Positions 42,830-54,230 of a DNA stretch of 64,000 bases are shown here, piece by piece (position 1 is the first letter of the stretch; every line of letters starts with the position of its first letter). The DNA lies in contig CAUYUJ010014180.1 in the NCBI GenBank assembly GCA_963575745.1, positions 185,001-249,000 of the forward strand, in the 5' to 3' direction. The notes under the pieces were generated by a model, which was not told the DNA's origin, searched no databases, and saw only the letters and a program-made list of their open reading frames with translations. This stretch comes from Prorocentrum cordatum (taxonomy: Eukaryota; Sar; Dinophyceae; Prorocentrales; Prorocentraceae). The translations under genes and the position numbers were made by a program.

Positions 42830-43330
42830 TCTTGGGGACCTTGTGCGGCTTCTGGGGAGCCTCATAGGGCCTCTTTTGCGTCTCGAGGGAGCCTCTTGGA
42901 GCCTCTTGGAGAGCCTTTTGGGGGCCTCTTGGGGACACCTGGGGACCTCCAGGGGCGGAGAGCTTCAAATGTCCGTTCGGGGTCCCCTCTGGGCCCCTTC
43001 TTGAGGCGTCCTGGAGCCCCCTTCGGTCGTCTGGGGGGCCCTCTTGAGCCGTCTAGGAGCCTTCTTGGGAGTCTCTTGGGCCGTCTTGGGACGATCTTCG
43101 GGGCCTCTCGAGCCGTCTTGGACGCTGTGAAACCCCAAGAGGCGAATATGGTAAAAATACACGCTGTCCGAAAGGACTGGGGCCATGCTTGCCTCTTGGG
43201 GCATGCTTGCCTCTTGGGGCTCTCTTGGGAGGCCTCTTGGGGGCCTCTTGAGGAGGCTTCTTGGCGGTGTTGGAGGCATCTCTGAGGCCATCTTGGGCCA
43301 TCTTGGCCATCTTGTAGGGCATCTAAGTCG
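42830..43330. repeat. 15-bp-period minisatellite, block 4 (inverted orientation)
   Basis: CTCTTGGGG / GCCTCTTGGAG / GCCATCTTGG units on the plus strand, the reverse complement of blocks 1-3. GCATGCTTGCCTCTTGGGGC is duplicated at about 43182 and 43200. The open plus-strand frame 42713-43285 reads LG..LG-type repeats and is an artefact. Confidence 0.85.
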
Positions 43331-43439
43331 TCGTGGAGCGGGAAAGAGATATCCTGGAGCCCGGGCATCGCCATGGGGGAATGGGCCTGCCCCCCCTGGG
43401 CCTGGAACGCCAGGATGTGTAGATCTGGTTGTATATACA

Positions 43440-44345
43440 CATACATGTACTACACATCTATATAGAGAGATACACATACACACATACGGACATACATGCA
43501 TACATACATACGTACATACATACATACATGCATACACACAAATATATACATATATGTACACGTGCATGCATACATGGTTACATATATTAGTACACACATA
43601 CATACATACATACATACATACATACATACATACATGCATACATACATACATACATACACACATACATACATGCATGCATACGTACGTACGTATATGCATG
43701 CATGCAGGCATGCATACATGCATGCATACGTACATACGCACGTACATACGTACATACGTACATATGTACATACGTACATGCGTACACACATGCATACGTA
43801 CGTGCGTACGTACATGCATACATGCATGCATACATACATGCACCCATACATACATACATGCATACGTACGTACGTACGTACGTACGTACATACCAGCATA
43901 TACACATACGTACACACATGTATACGTGCATGCATACATGCATATATATATACACATGCACACATACATACGTACCTGCATACGTACGTACATACATACA
44001 TGCATGCATACATACATACATACATGCATGCATGCATGCATACATACATGCATGCATGCATGCATACATACATACATATATACGTACATACATACATACA
44101 TACAGACATGCATACACACATACATACATACATGCATGCATACATACATACATTCGTATATCCATACGTACATGCATGCATACCTGCATACGTGCATACA
44201 TACATACATGTATACATACATATATAAACACATACATACACACAAGCATACATGCATGCATGCATACCTGCATACATGTATACATATATGATACACATAG
44301 ATGTGTATATATATATACCGACACACACATATACACATATACACA
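43440..44345. repeat. (CATA)n/(CATG)n/(CGTA)n tetranucleotide array (~900 bp)
   Basis: TACATACA, ATGCATGC and CGTACGTA words over ~900 bp with (TA)n patches. Stop codons are rare in all frames because of the 4-bp period, giving Cys/Tyr/Met- and His/Thr/Tyr-rich pseudo-ORFs up to 459 codons. Confidence 0.97.
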
Positions 44346-44356
44346 CACCCCTAACT

Positions 44357-44974
44357 ATGACCACCCTTCGGGTGACAAGGTGGTAGAACAAACTGACGAC
44401 AACTGCGATGGCTGTGATGATGACGATGCTGGTGATGCGCGCTCGAGCTGGCGACGACGCGTGGTGGCGATGCTGCGCCGCGATGCGATCCCACTATCGA
44501 TCCCACTCGATCGATCTCACCACGGGACGCCGACGACACACCGACGGGGCACGGTTCGGACACCAACGGGACACCGACAGGACACCGACAGGACACCGAC
44601 GGGACACTGACGGGACACCGACAGGACACCGACGGGACAGCGACGGGACAGCGACAGGACAGCCACGGAACACCAACGGGACACCGACGGAGCACCGACG
44701 GCACACCGACGGGACATCACGGCGGGACAACCCAGCCACCGCCCGCCCACCGCGGGTGAGAGGCGGACAGCGACGGGACACCACGGCGGAACAACCCAGC
44801 CACCGCCCGCCCACCGGGGAGGGAGGAGGGGCGGTCAACGGCTCTCGACCAGCCTTAGCCACAGCGGAATCATTCCTCCCGCCCGCCCGCGCAGCTTTGC
44901 CTCGCCCGCCCGCAGGACACGAACCCGAAACCGAAACCGATTTCCCGGTGGGGGGGCCTCTACGTTCCACTTCG
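44357..44974. repeat. Duplicated ~610-bp cassette, copy 2
   Basis: Direct copy of 41724-42336, about 2.63 kb away, with mostly point differences and a longer 11-bp repeat part. Its ends again abut microsatellites: (CATA)n/(CA)n on the left and TATATATGTGTG on the right. Confidence 0.93.
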
Positions 44975-44989
44975 ATATTCTCCCAAAAC

Positions 44990-45185
44990 CTCCTGTGTAT
45001 ATATATGTGTGCGTGTGTAGATACACATCTATAACCCCTACATAGGCACATGTATACATATATGTAGGCATGCATGCATGCAAACGAGCATACATACATA
45101 CATACCTGCATACCTACAGACAGACAAACAGACAGACAGACGTACATGCATACACATATATATATAGACATACATACAGATTTCC
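44990..45185. repeat. (TACA)n/(GACA)n tract
   Basis: TATATGTGTGTG, CATGCATGCATG, ATACATACATAC and CAGACAGACA words. Confidence 0.9.
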
Positions 45186-45744
45186 CCCATCGCAGAGCGA
45201 CGCAGCCAAGATCAGTCAATGAATCCTCTGGTCCGTATGCGTCGGATCACAAAAGACAGTGCTACCGAACGACGTTGCGTCAGAAAAGCTGGACGGCCAA
45301 CTCGCGGTGCTGAAAAGTTGTATGCCTGAGGTGATCCAAAGCCGCTGGGAAAACAGAGGAAGGCGGAGGATGAGGGGGCGCGAGGGGGGCAAGGAGGAGG
45401 AGGAGGAGGAGGACAAGCCAGCAAACAGAAACGCAGTGCATCCGCCCTCGCCGACTGATTAACATTACCCCGCGGTGTCCTGGGGCGAGTCGGGAGGAGA
45501 GCAAGCAGGCATCAAAGCGGCCACCTGCTGCCCGAAGTACGTGGGCCTAACCAGTCTAGGCAGAGGAGGAAGAGGAAGAAGAGGAGAGGAAGAACAGACG
45601 AAAAAGTAAAACACGCGCGTGGGCAAACATGGTACCACCAGCCAGTGCTCGCAAAATGGCCCCCACGCGTACTACACAAAAGCCCAAATACGGCGCACTA
45701 GTAATAGTAGGGCGTACGCGCCGAAGCGACCGAACCCTACAAAT
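45186..45744. other. Unique sequence with short (GGA)n, nothing recognised
   Basis: (GGA)n at 45391-45412 and GGAAGAGG at 45562-45590. Short ORFs only. Confidence 0.45.
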
Positions 45745-45945
45745 ATACATATATATACATACATACATGCATGCATGCATGCATACATACATACATTACA
45801 TTGCACTACATTACATTACATTACATTACATTACATCACATTGCATTACACTACATTACATTACATGACATGACATTACATTACATTACATTACATTATA
45901 TTACATACATACATACACACATCTATATCCATATATACATAAGAG
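45745..45945. repeat. (ATTAC)n pentanucleotide microsatellite with TACA flanks
   Basis: TACATACATGCATGC, then about 20 ATTAC/ATGAC/ACTAC pentamers (45793-45905), then TACATACA. Confidence 0.95.
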
Positions 45946-46913
45946 TAAGCGGGCTGAACCGAACGGTCATTCTCTGTCCCTGGGTGCGTGGCTGAAGTGG
46001 AATTCCGCAATGCGGATTACTGTTGTTGTTATTGTTGTTGTTGTTGTTGTTGTTGGTTGTTGGTTGTTGGTTGTTGGTTGTTGTCGTCGTCCCACCCGCG
46101 ACCCACCCCGCGACCCACCCGCGACCCACCCCGCGACCCCACCGCGACCCACCCGCGACCCACCCCGCGACCCACCCGCGACCCACCCCGCGACCCACCC
46201 GCGAACCACCCGCGACCCACCCGCGACCCACCCCGCGACCCGCCCGCGACCTACCCTGAGACCCCCCCAGCGACCCACCCGCGACCCACCCGCGACCCAC
46301 CCGCGACCCACCGCGACCCACCCGCGACCCACCCGCGACCCATCCCGCGACACACCCAAAATTTTCGGCGCCTGCGGCGGGTTTCTTTTGCATTCGTTCC
46401 AGGTCGTTCCAGGTGGAGAACCTGCGACCCACCCGCGACCCAAACCGCGTTCAGTGTACAAATAGAAATTTTCGGCGCCTGGGGGGGCTGTTTTTGAATT
46501 CCTCCCAAGTTGGAGGTGGAGAGCCCGCGACCCACCCGCGACCCAAACTACGTCCACTGAACAAGCCAAAACTTCGGCGCCTGCGGCGGGTTTCTTTTGC
46601 ATCGGCGACCCACCAGCGACCCACCGGCGACCCATCCCGAGACCCACCCGCGACCCACCCCGCGACCCACCCGCGACCCACCCGCGACCCACCCGCGACT
46701 CACCGCGACTCACCCGCGACCCACCCGCGACCCACCCCGCGACCCACCCAAAATTTTCGGCGCCTGCGGCGGGCTTCTTTTGCATTCGTTCCAAGCGTCT
46801 TTTGCATTCGTGAGGGCCACGAGGTCCGCCGGCTCGACGCCCGCGTCGCCCGCGCCCGCCCCCTCACTCTTGTCCGCAATTGCAGGGTGTTACCTACATA
46901 TGAAGATACACAC

Positions 46914-46953
<40 letters not shown>

Positions 46954-47375
46954 CATATGTGTATATATAGATATAGATATATCAGAGTGAGGGAGCCAGA
47001 TGGTCATTCATTATCCCTGGGTGCGTGGCTGAATCAAGAATTTGTCGTGAGAGTTCTGCGTGTTGCGTTGTTGTTGTTGTTAGGGTGGTTGTTGTTGTCT
47101 GTTGCTGTCGTCGTCCCACCCGCGACCCACCCGCGACCCACCCCGCGACCCACCCGCGACCCACCCGCGACCCACCCCGCGACCCACCCAAAATTTTCGG
47201 CGCCTGCGGCGGGCTTCTTTTGCATTCGTTCCAGGCTTCTTTTGCATTCGTGAGGGCCACGAGGTCCGCCGGCTCGACGCCCGCGTCGCCCGCGCCCGCC
47301 CCCTCACTCTTATCCGCAATTGCGGGGTGTTACGTACATATAAAGATACACACCAAATATATATATACACATATG

Positions 47376-47413
<38 letters not shown>

Positions 47414-48240
47414 CATATACATATCTATATAGACAGATATAGATATATCAGAGTGAGGGAGCAAGATGGTCAGTCATTATCCCTGGGTGCGTGGCTGAAT
47501 CAGGAATTTGTCGTGAGAATTATGCGTGTTGCGTTGTTGATGTTGTTGTTGTTGTTGTTGTTGTTGTTAAGGTGGTTGTTGTTGTCTGTTGTTGTCGTCG
47601 TCCCACCCGCGACCCACCCGCGACCCACCCCGCGACCCACCCCGCGACCCACCCCGCGACCCACCCCACTACCCAAACGCGACCCACCTCGCGACCCAAC
47701 CGCGACCCACCCCGCGACCCACCCACGACACACCCGCGACCCGCCCGCGACCCACCCCGCGACCCACCCGCGACCCACCCCGCGACCCATCAGCGACCCA
47801 TCCGCGACCCACCCGCGACCCACCCCGCAACCCACCCGCGACCCACCCCGCGACCCACCCTCAAGGGAGGAAAAGCCACCCGGACCCGACAATTGAAGTT
47901 TTTAAAAACGGCCCTGGGCGTTGACTAAATAGCCCTGCCCTGTTCGATTCATTCATTGTGTGCGTTTACTAGACGGCTTCGCTTGTCGGGGAGATGATTA
48001 TGGGGTGGATTTTCTGCCCTCTACACCCGCGACCCACCCGCGACCCACCCGCGACCCAACAGCGATCCACCCGCGACCCACCTGCGACCCACCCTCGACC
48101 CATTTGCGACCCACCCGCGACCCACCCGCGACCTACCTACATTGGTATAACGAAAAAAACGGCGCCTGCGGCGGGCTCGTTGTATAATTCGTGAAACGTT
48201 GGCGCCTGCGGCGGGCTTCTCTGGAGTCTCGCAAGTTGCC
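45946..48240. repeat. Higher-order array on an 11-12 bp CCCACCCGCGA unit
   Basis: Composite units start with CCCTGGGTGCGTGGCTGA (45978, 47015, 47481). A (TTG)n run follows, then many CCCACCCGCGA / CCCACCCCGCGA units, then TTTTCGGCGCCTGCGGCGGG with TTCTTTTGCATTCGTTCCAG. In the second and third there is GTGAGGGCCACGAGGTCC... and a (TA)n run. Period is 466 bp between units 2 and 3 and ~1037 bp between 1 and 2. Another 11-mer patch is at 48025-48135. The minus strand is rich in GGGTGGG runs. Confidence 0.9.
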
Positions 48241-48565
48241 GACGTCCCCACCGCGAGCGAACTCAGATGACTCTCACTAGCCCATATGTGTTGCTCCTCT
48301 GTCGACACGCCTCCCTCAAGGAAAGAGCAAAGTAACGAATTATCAAAAATGAAGATACGACTGAATACTCCAATACTCCGCATTGCATTCGTCTCCTCCT
48401 CCCCATCCTCCTCCGCACTCCGCCTTGTCCCTGCTGTAAAACCCTGCGGGCGTCGCACACTCCTGAATGCAGGCCAATACTCGCAGGCAGGCAGGCACGT
48501 TACGAGCATCAGCCGAAGGCACGGCGAGTGCGCGAGTGAGCGGTCGCGCGCTGCGGCTCTAAGCA
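48241..48565. other. Unique sequence, nothing recognised
   Basis: Short ORFs of at most about 114 codons overlap on both strands. No motif. Confidence 0.45.
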
Positions 48566-48805
48566 TTGGGCGTGCGGAATGGAAGGCCTACCGCAAACTG
48601 GAAACATGGTACGGCAGGTTCACGTCGTGACGATTTGAGCGCTGGTGCCTGGCGCCGCGTGGATCGGCCAACCTTGAAAGACCGCGGCCTTCAGATTGTG
48701 CAGATGGTTCGATATCAGCCGGTTCTGGGCCGCTGGCGGCGTTCGGCCTTGACCGCCCGCGCTGGTGTCGCAGCCGGATCGACACGGCGCGAACCTGTCG
48801 TATGA
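48566..48805 (+). other. Dispersed repeat R1, copy 2, with conserved reading frame
   Basis: Related to 13365-13652 over ~160 bp. The 79-codon plus frame contains VDRPTLKDRGLQIVQMVRY and QPVLGRWRRSALTARAG. These align without gaps to the first copy. The DNA is clearly diverged, so survival of an aligned frame is notable. Confidence 0.45.
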
Positions 48806-49893
48806 TTCGCACTTCGGCGGCACTGTGTCTCGTATGTCTCTGCTGTCAGCAGGTCAACGGTCTGTGCAATACCTAGCCACCTGTGGCCAATCGGCACAGA
48901 CCGATTACTTCCTCGAACTACCCTGCAGAGAGCAAAGCAAAACGAACAAGCAAACAAACACGCAAACAAAGCATCCCATGGAGAGACCAGGACGTACAAG
49001 TAGGACGCTACTGAAAGAAAGACACCCCCCCAACACTTTGCAAGCCATCTTGCTCGTCGTAACAAAGCAAGCTTCTCGCTGGATAGGGACTCCCGATTGT
49101 TACTGTGCTCTGCGTGCCTCAACTGCCTAGATACGCAACACGCAGCCTGGAACGTGTTGACACGGATCTCCATACGTATATTGGATATTTAGGCCTGGCG
49201 CGATGCATTCGCCAAAAAGTATGCCAATCCGCAACGTGTTCAACCTGGACATTTTGAACGCGGCACGTGCCAAACTGCCTACTGATCCTCACGATGAATC
49301 CGATCAGCCCTCTCCCCCAAGCATCTTCTCCCATGCTCCCCACCCTCACTCGACATCCCTCGGCAGCCCCGTTACTTCCCTCATCGTCCTTATCCTAGCC
49401 CCTCTCCACATTATCATTGCCATTATCGCCATGATCCCCACAACCCCTCCACGATGCTGAAGGCCTTGTAAGCAAGCTCGGCCATGGGGTTCTTAGCGGC
49501 AGCGATATCCGGCCTGCTCTGAAATAACTGAGAACCCATGCCAAATGTCTTCGGATGCCATGTGGTGACGGCGCGCGCTTTGCACCACAGCACCGGCACA
49601 GACAATATGACACATGTTTTGGCGTCGCGGCCACGCGCGCGGCGGCGCGGCGTAGGTCAGGCAGGTCAGGCGAATTGCGCAGGCCAGACCAGCTCACGCT
49701 GCGTACAGAAGCTGGATCCACGCATAGGAGATCGGACACTCGGGAAAAGCTGGATCCAACACTGGCGAGGGGGTAGTCGCGAGGGGAGGGGGCGATGGGA
49801 AAGAGGGGAAAGAGGGGGAAATGAGGGCACGGAGAAGCAGTGGGGAGCCGAAGAACCAAGCGAGGCGCAGCATGAGGGGGTCAACAGCAGCCG
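48806..49893. other. Unique sequence, no recognised gene
   Basis: Short ORFs on both strands only. 49608-49650 (ACACATGTTTTGGCGTCGCG...) recurs at 51859-51901. Polypurine patch at 49770-49840. Confidence 0.45.
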
Positions 49894-49965
49894 ACCAGGA
49901 AGGAAAACACACACACAAACACATTCGGGCACACACTTAGACGCACAAACACACACACACACACA

Positions 49966-49996
<31 letters not shown>

Positions 49997-50150
49997 GCAC
50001 GCACGCACGCAAGCACACACACACACACACACACACTTACACAATTACACACACACGCGCACACACACACACTTAAAAGCGCACACACTCAAAACTACAC
50101 AAGCATACACACAACACACGCAAATACACATATACATACACTCACGCAAC

Positions 50151-50196
<46 letters not shown>

Positions 50197-50253
50197 ACCG
50201 CACACACGCACAGACACACACACACACCCATACACACATACATACATACACAG

Positions 50254-50255
<2 letters not shown>
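49894..50255. repeat. (CA)n/(CGCA)n array
   Basis: ACACACAC runs interrupted by ACGCACGCACGC (49968-50018) and CACTTACACAA. Z-DNA-prone. Confidence 0.96.
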
Positions 50256-50284
<29 letters not shown>

Positions 50285-50442
50285 CATCCGTACACACATA
50301 CATGCATACATACATGCATGCATACATACATTGCATGCATGCATGCATGCATGCATGCATACATACATACATATATACATGCATACACAGGTATACATAT
50401 ACATGTATATATGTATATATATATATATATACATGTATACAC
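50256..50442. repeat. (TA)n/(CATA)n/(TGCA)n tract
   Basis: Two (TA)n cores (50262-50284, 50414-50432) separated by ATGCATGCATGC and TACATACA. Confidence 0.95.
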
Positions 50443-51174
50443 CGCCGGCGGCGAGGCAAAATTGGCTCAACGCGAAAGCTAGACGGGGGTACCACAATGC
50501 GAATTGTGCAATCATGCAAGAAGGGAAAAGGCAGAGAGGGCGGCCGTGGGGGGGCGGGGGAAACAATGCCATTTAGGGGCGGAAGAGTTCTCGCGTGAGT
50601 GGGCTGGCGCGGCCAGCCCTGCCAGCGGAGGCCGTGGCAGCTGCCGGGCCGCGACGCCGCGGCACCCACGGGCGCGGGCGGGGCCCAGTGCGGGAAGAGC
50701 AGGTACACGAAGCAGTGACAAAGCCGAGGAAGAGCACGTGGCACACGCAGGGCAGGAAGGGTGCCGCTGGCTGCCCAGGTGGGAAGCACGGTCAAGGTGC
50801 GGCAGGTACTTGTGCAGCCCAGGGGGGAACTGCAGACTGCATTCAGCAGAATGCTGAGCTGGTGGAGGGGACGGGCGGCAAGACCAAGCCCGGGTACCGG
50901 ACCACGTGGACTGCGCACGGCGGCAGCCGCGCGAGCGCCATGGCGGCGCGCGGGGGAGGGGGGGAAAGGGAACGGGGCGGGGAGGGGAGAGAGGGCAGGG
51001 GAGGAGCGCCGAGCCTGTGGGGAGGTCCCCGCCTGTGGGGAGGTCCCCGCCGGCGGGGCGGCCGTGCCAGCGCCAGCGCCAGCGGCCGGGGGCGGCTGCC
51101 CACGCACCGCCCGCTGCAAACTATGCTGCCCAAGGCGAGGGGCTGCTGAGGTCACCCAGGATGCCCGTCTGTAG
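50443..51174. other. GC-rich unique sequence, no recognised gene
   Basis: A plus-strand frame of 184 codons (50595-51149) and a minus-strand frame of 337 codons (51155-50142) overlap. Both are Gly/Ala/Pro/Arg-rich and the minus frame runs into (CA)n. Local duplication GGGGAGGTCCCCGCC at about 51019 and 51036. Confidence 0.4.
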
Positions 51175-51482
51175 GGGCGGACAAACGACGGACAGAACTG
51201 TGGCCGAGGCCAGAGGGCACTGCGCTTCCTTCTTCAGGGCGCCCAACCGGCGCACGGGACGTGGGAGTCAGTGGAGGCGGGGAGGCCGCTCGCTGCCGGG
51301 GTAGACAGCGTCCAGCCACGTCGCCGAGCGTGACAAAACTGTGGCCGAGGCCGGGAGGCAAACACCGCCAGTGAGAACGGTGGGGACCAGGCAGCGGTGC
51401 ACCTAATCGGCGCAAGGATAGTGGGGACGAAGCGGCTGGGGCCAAGGGGGGGGCGTGCTGCCGGGGTGGACAGCGCGGCCGT
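51175..51482. repeat. Two-copy ~142-165-bp tandem duplication
   Basis: ACTGTGGCCGAGGCC occurs at about 51197 and 51339, and GCTGCCGGGGT.GACAGCG at 51293 and 51458. The copies are clearly diverged between these anchors. Confidence 0.65.
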
Positions 51483-52094
51483 GTACACACACACACACAC
51501 ACACATACGTAAACACTTTTCCCCCGACGCGCGTAGAGGTCCAGTTCGTGGAGTACCTAACACTGGGGATGCCAGCGACTAGAATTCTCCCTTTTGTCAA
51601 GCGCGTGGCAAGACTGAACTCCCACACCGAAAAAAACGCAGCGGCGAACTGGGGCAGAAAACCCAAGTGTTGCAGGGCGGAGCACGGTCGCAGGGTGCGG
51701 CGGCGGGTAAGGAAGCACCACCAGCAAGGCAAGCGTGATGGGCGGAGACGCAAAAACGCCCAGAGGGCCGGACTGAGCGGTCGCGGCAGAAAAAGCGACA
51801 GGGCCAGGCAAAAGAGAGCTGACGACACAGAGACTGTCACCCACATGCACGCACACACAGACACATGTTTTGGCGTCGCGGCCGCGCGCGCAGCGATGCC
51901 GCGGCGTCAGACAGCTAAGAGCCCAAAGAATGCAGATAGGGTATCGCACCTTTTTCCTCTAGCGGCCGGGTGACAGCACCGCAACGAATACTAGAGCGGG
52001 CCACGTCTAGTTCAAGCGCAACCTGACGTTGCAGATGGGGGGCCTGGACGAAGGCTGACGTTTGCCAAAAAAGTGGGCACCGCGCATACACAGA
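51483..52094. other. Unique sequence with short (CA)n, nothing recognised
   Basis: (CA)n at 51485-51503. Contains the second copy (51859-51901) of the ACACATGTTTTGGCGTCGCG block. No gene. Confidence 0.45.
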
Positions 52095-52100
52095 CGATCA

Positions 52101-52265
52101 CAGGCACACACACACACACACACTCACCGCCATGGCTTCCAGCGCACGCCATGGCTTCCAGCGCACGCGGCGCACCGCCATGGCTTCCAGCGCACCGCCA
52201 TGGCTTCCAGCACACCGCCATGGCTTCGCGGCCAGGCGCACCGCCATGGCTTCCAGCGCACGCGC
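52101..52265. repeat. ~20-bp minisatellite CACCGCCATGGCTTCCAGCG
   Basis: About seven to eight copies of the 20-mer with small insertions (GCGGCG, GCGGCCAGG), preceded by (CA)n. Confidence 0.92.
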
Positions 52266-52947
52266 GGAGACAGCGCCCGCACCCAGTCGTTGAGAAGAGG
52301 CCAGCCAAAGGCGAGACGGCTGGCCCCTGACGGAGCAGCGGCCGGGAGCGGCGCAGGGGCGCCGGGGCAGCGAGGCAGCGGGCAGGCGCCGGCGACCGGC
52401 GGAGGCAGCCAGGGGGGCGGGCGGCGGCCGCAGGGCGGGCGGGGCGCTACACACAATGGTGAAGAGATAAGCTTGAATTATACCCCACGCTTGCTGTTCC
52501 CCCCTTCTTCCTCCAAGAAAAATCCGAGAAGCGATCGAAGCACAGCAATCAATCCGAATCGCGCACTCACGATGCACATCGTACCTCCTTTTGCCTGAAG
52601 TCGCCCAAGCGGGCCCAACTTTCAGCAAGACCTACTGTTGCAACAACTCGGGGGGCATTGCGCTTCAGGAAGCAAGCCTGAACACAAACAGCAGCAGAAA
52701 AACATAATGCGCGCATACGTGTGAACGCATGCTTGTACAAACTGAAGGCCGACCGCCGACACCGGATGCTCACAACAGGTGCCCCCCAAGTCGGAGTCTT
52801 CCTTGAACACAATTTGGTGATCTAGGTCCGTATACATCAGAGCTCAAATTCATGAAAATATGAAAGCTACACGCGCACACGCACATACACATAAGCCCAC
52901 CTCTTCAAACGCGGGAGGTTCCATCCAGGAGCAAAAGCACGAGGATG
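52266..52947. other. Unique sequence, nothing recognised
   Basis: GC-rich to about 52450, then mixed. No ORF with a motif. Confidence 0.45.
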
Positions 52948-53375
52948 TCAATTGTTGGCGGGCTCGCAGGCGCGCGGCGGGGTAGCCTGGGCGGCAGAAG
53001 AGAACAAACTCAGCGATTGCCCCAAACATCGCAACGCATAGACCAAACACGGGTACGCAAAGGCACGCGGGACGGGCGAAAGAGCTGCGTCGGGTAGGGC
53101 ATCACCGAAGTCCTCCCCCTCAGGAAGCACCGAAGCAAAGGTTGCTGACGACACATTCGAGAGCGCCCAACTAACCCCGAAGCTGGACAGAGCCGCGCCT
53201 AACAAAAATGGGAGTTCCCGGAAAGACGCGACTGCAATGCGCCGTAACGCATGCATGACTAGGCACACATTAAACAACGCAAAACAGATGGCTAGCTTCA
53301 CGCCGAGAGAACCGAGAAACCAAAAACCCAGAAGTTCCCAAGAGATTCTGGAACCACGGCAACACTGAGAGAGAG
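52948..53375 (-). CDS. Possible exon encoding a multi-pass membrane segment
   Basis: The minus frame has LLGFWFLGSLGVKLAICFAL, FNVCLVMHAL, ELPFLLGAALSSFGVSWALS and AFAYPCLVYALRC, giving two to three likely membrane helices, and stops at 52948. Its left edge follows CTCTCTCTCAG on the minus strand (about 53370-53380), a good match to a 3' splice acceptor. The composition differs from the repeats around it. No family recognised and no donor partner identified, so this is tentative. Confidence 0.3.
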
Positions 53376-53469
53376 AATGTCGAGACAGGACATGCACTCA
53401 GGGCGGAGCGTCCTGCATGGGCTCTGAGCTCCACCCGCCCCCGGAGGCGAGGTGCTGGTAGAGCCTTTT

Positions 53470-54230
53470 CCCCGGTCTTGGCGCAGGTCTTGGCCTGCGG
53501 GATCCATGACTCCCCCTTCTCGGCGTCGAGGCCGCGGAGCTTCTTCTGCCACTGAGCCACAGATTTGAGCTTGGAAACGCGGTTCCACCAGTCCTGCCAC
53601 TCGAACTGGAGGAGGTCCTGCATCGCCATCACCTCTCTGCGACCAACACTGAAGCCCAAACAAGAGTGGAAGGGCAACGACCGACCTCTCCTCGTCCATG
53701 GTTGCAGCACAGAGAGGCGACGGCGGGCTAAGAAAATGCACGGGAGGCTTCACCTTGTCGGGGTCAGCCCTAGCACGTGGACGTGGAACATCGGGGCTCA
53801 CCATCGGCTCCTTAACGTCGGAGCCCGCCTGCACAGTCGTAGCTCGCATGGACTGGATGCCTTCTGCCTGGTCTGCTCGAGGGGGCTGCCGAGTTCGGAG
53901 GTGCCGCCGAACTCGAAGATGCTGCCGTTAGCTGACTCTGACGCGCGAACTCCGACATCTCGCGCACCGTCTCTGTCAGACGCGGTTCGCCTGGGGACTG
54001 CACCTGCGTCGGGCTTTGGTTTCCCTGCGGGCTCCGGGTGGCCTTCATCGCGCTCATCCAGGCCGGCGCCAGCTCGCGGGTGGAGGCGCCCGCGGCGTTG
54101 TGCACAAAGCTGGGTGGAGGAGCCCGTGGTGTTGAATCTGCGCCTGCACACCTGCCAGCGCTGTCCCCAGCTGAGCCATACGCCCCAAAGTCGCAAGACT
54201 TCCCATCACATCATTGAACTGATCTGCCAT
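53470..54230 (-). pseudogene. Broken uncharacterised coding sequence
   Basis: Minus-strand pieces follow one another in different frames: MADQFNDVMGSLATLGRMAQ... QIQHHGLLHP (from 54230), then FVHNAAGASTRELAPAWMSA, LTETVREMSEFARQSQLTAA (to about 53860), then MDEERSVVALPLLFGLQCW. Finally, near 53640, comes REVMAMQDLLQFEWQDWWNR and VSKLKSVAQWQKKLRGLDAE. The coding-like character with at least three frame changes suggests a decayed gene, possibly the ORF1 of another retroelement. No domain recognised; introns are a less likely alternative. Confidence 0.4.

Noticed and set aside
43450-44391. Long Cys/Tyr/Met-rich and His/Thr/Tyr-rich ORFs up to 459 codons
   Set aside because: Produced by the tetranucleotide array; the 4-bp period rarely creates stops in any frame.
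45650-45664. GCAAAATGGCCCCC, partial spliced-leader-like word
   Set aside because: A nine-base match without flanking similarity or adjacent element.
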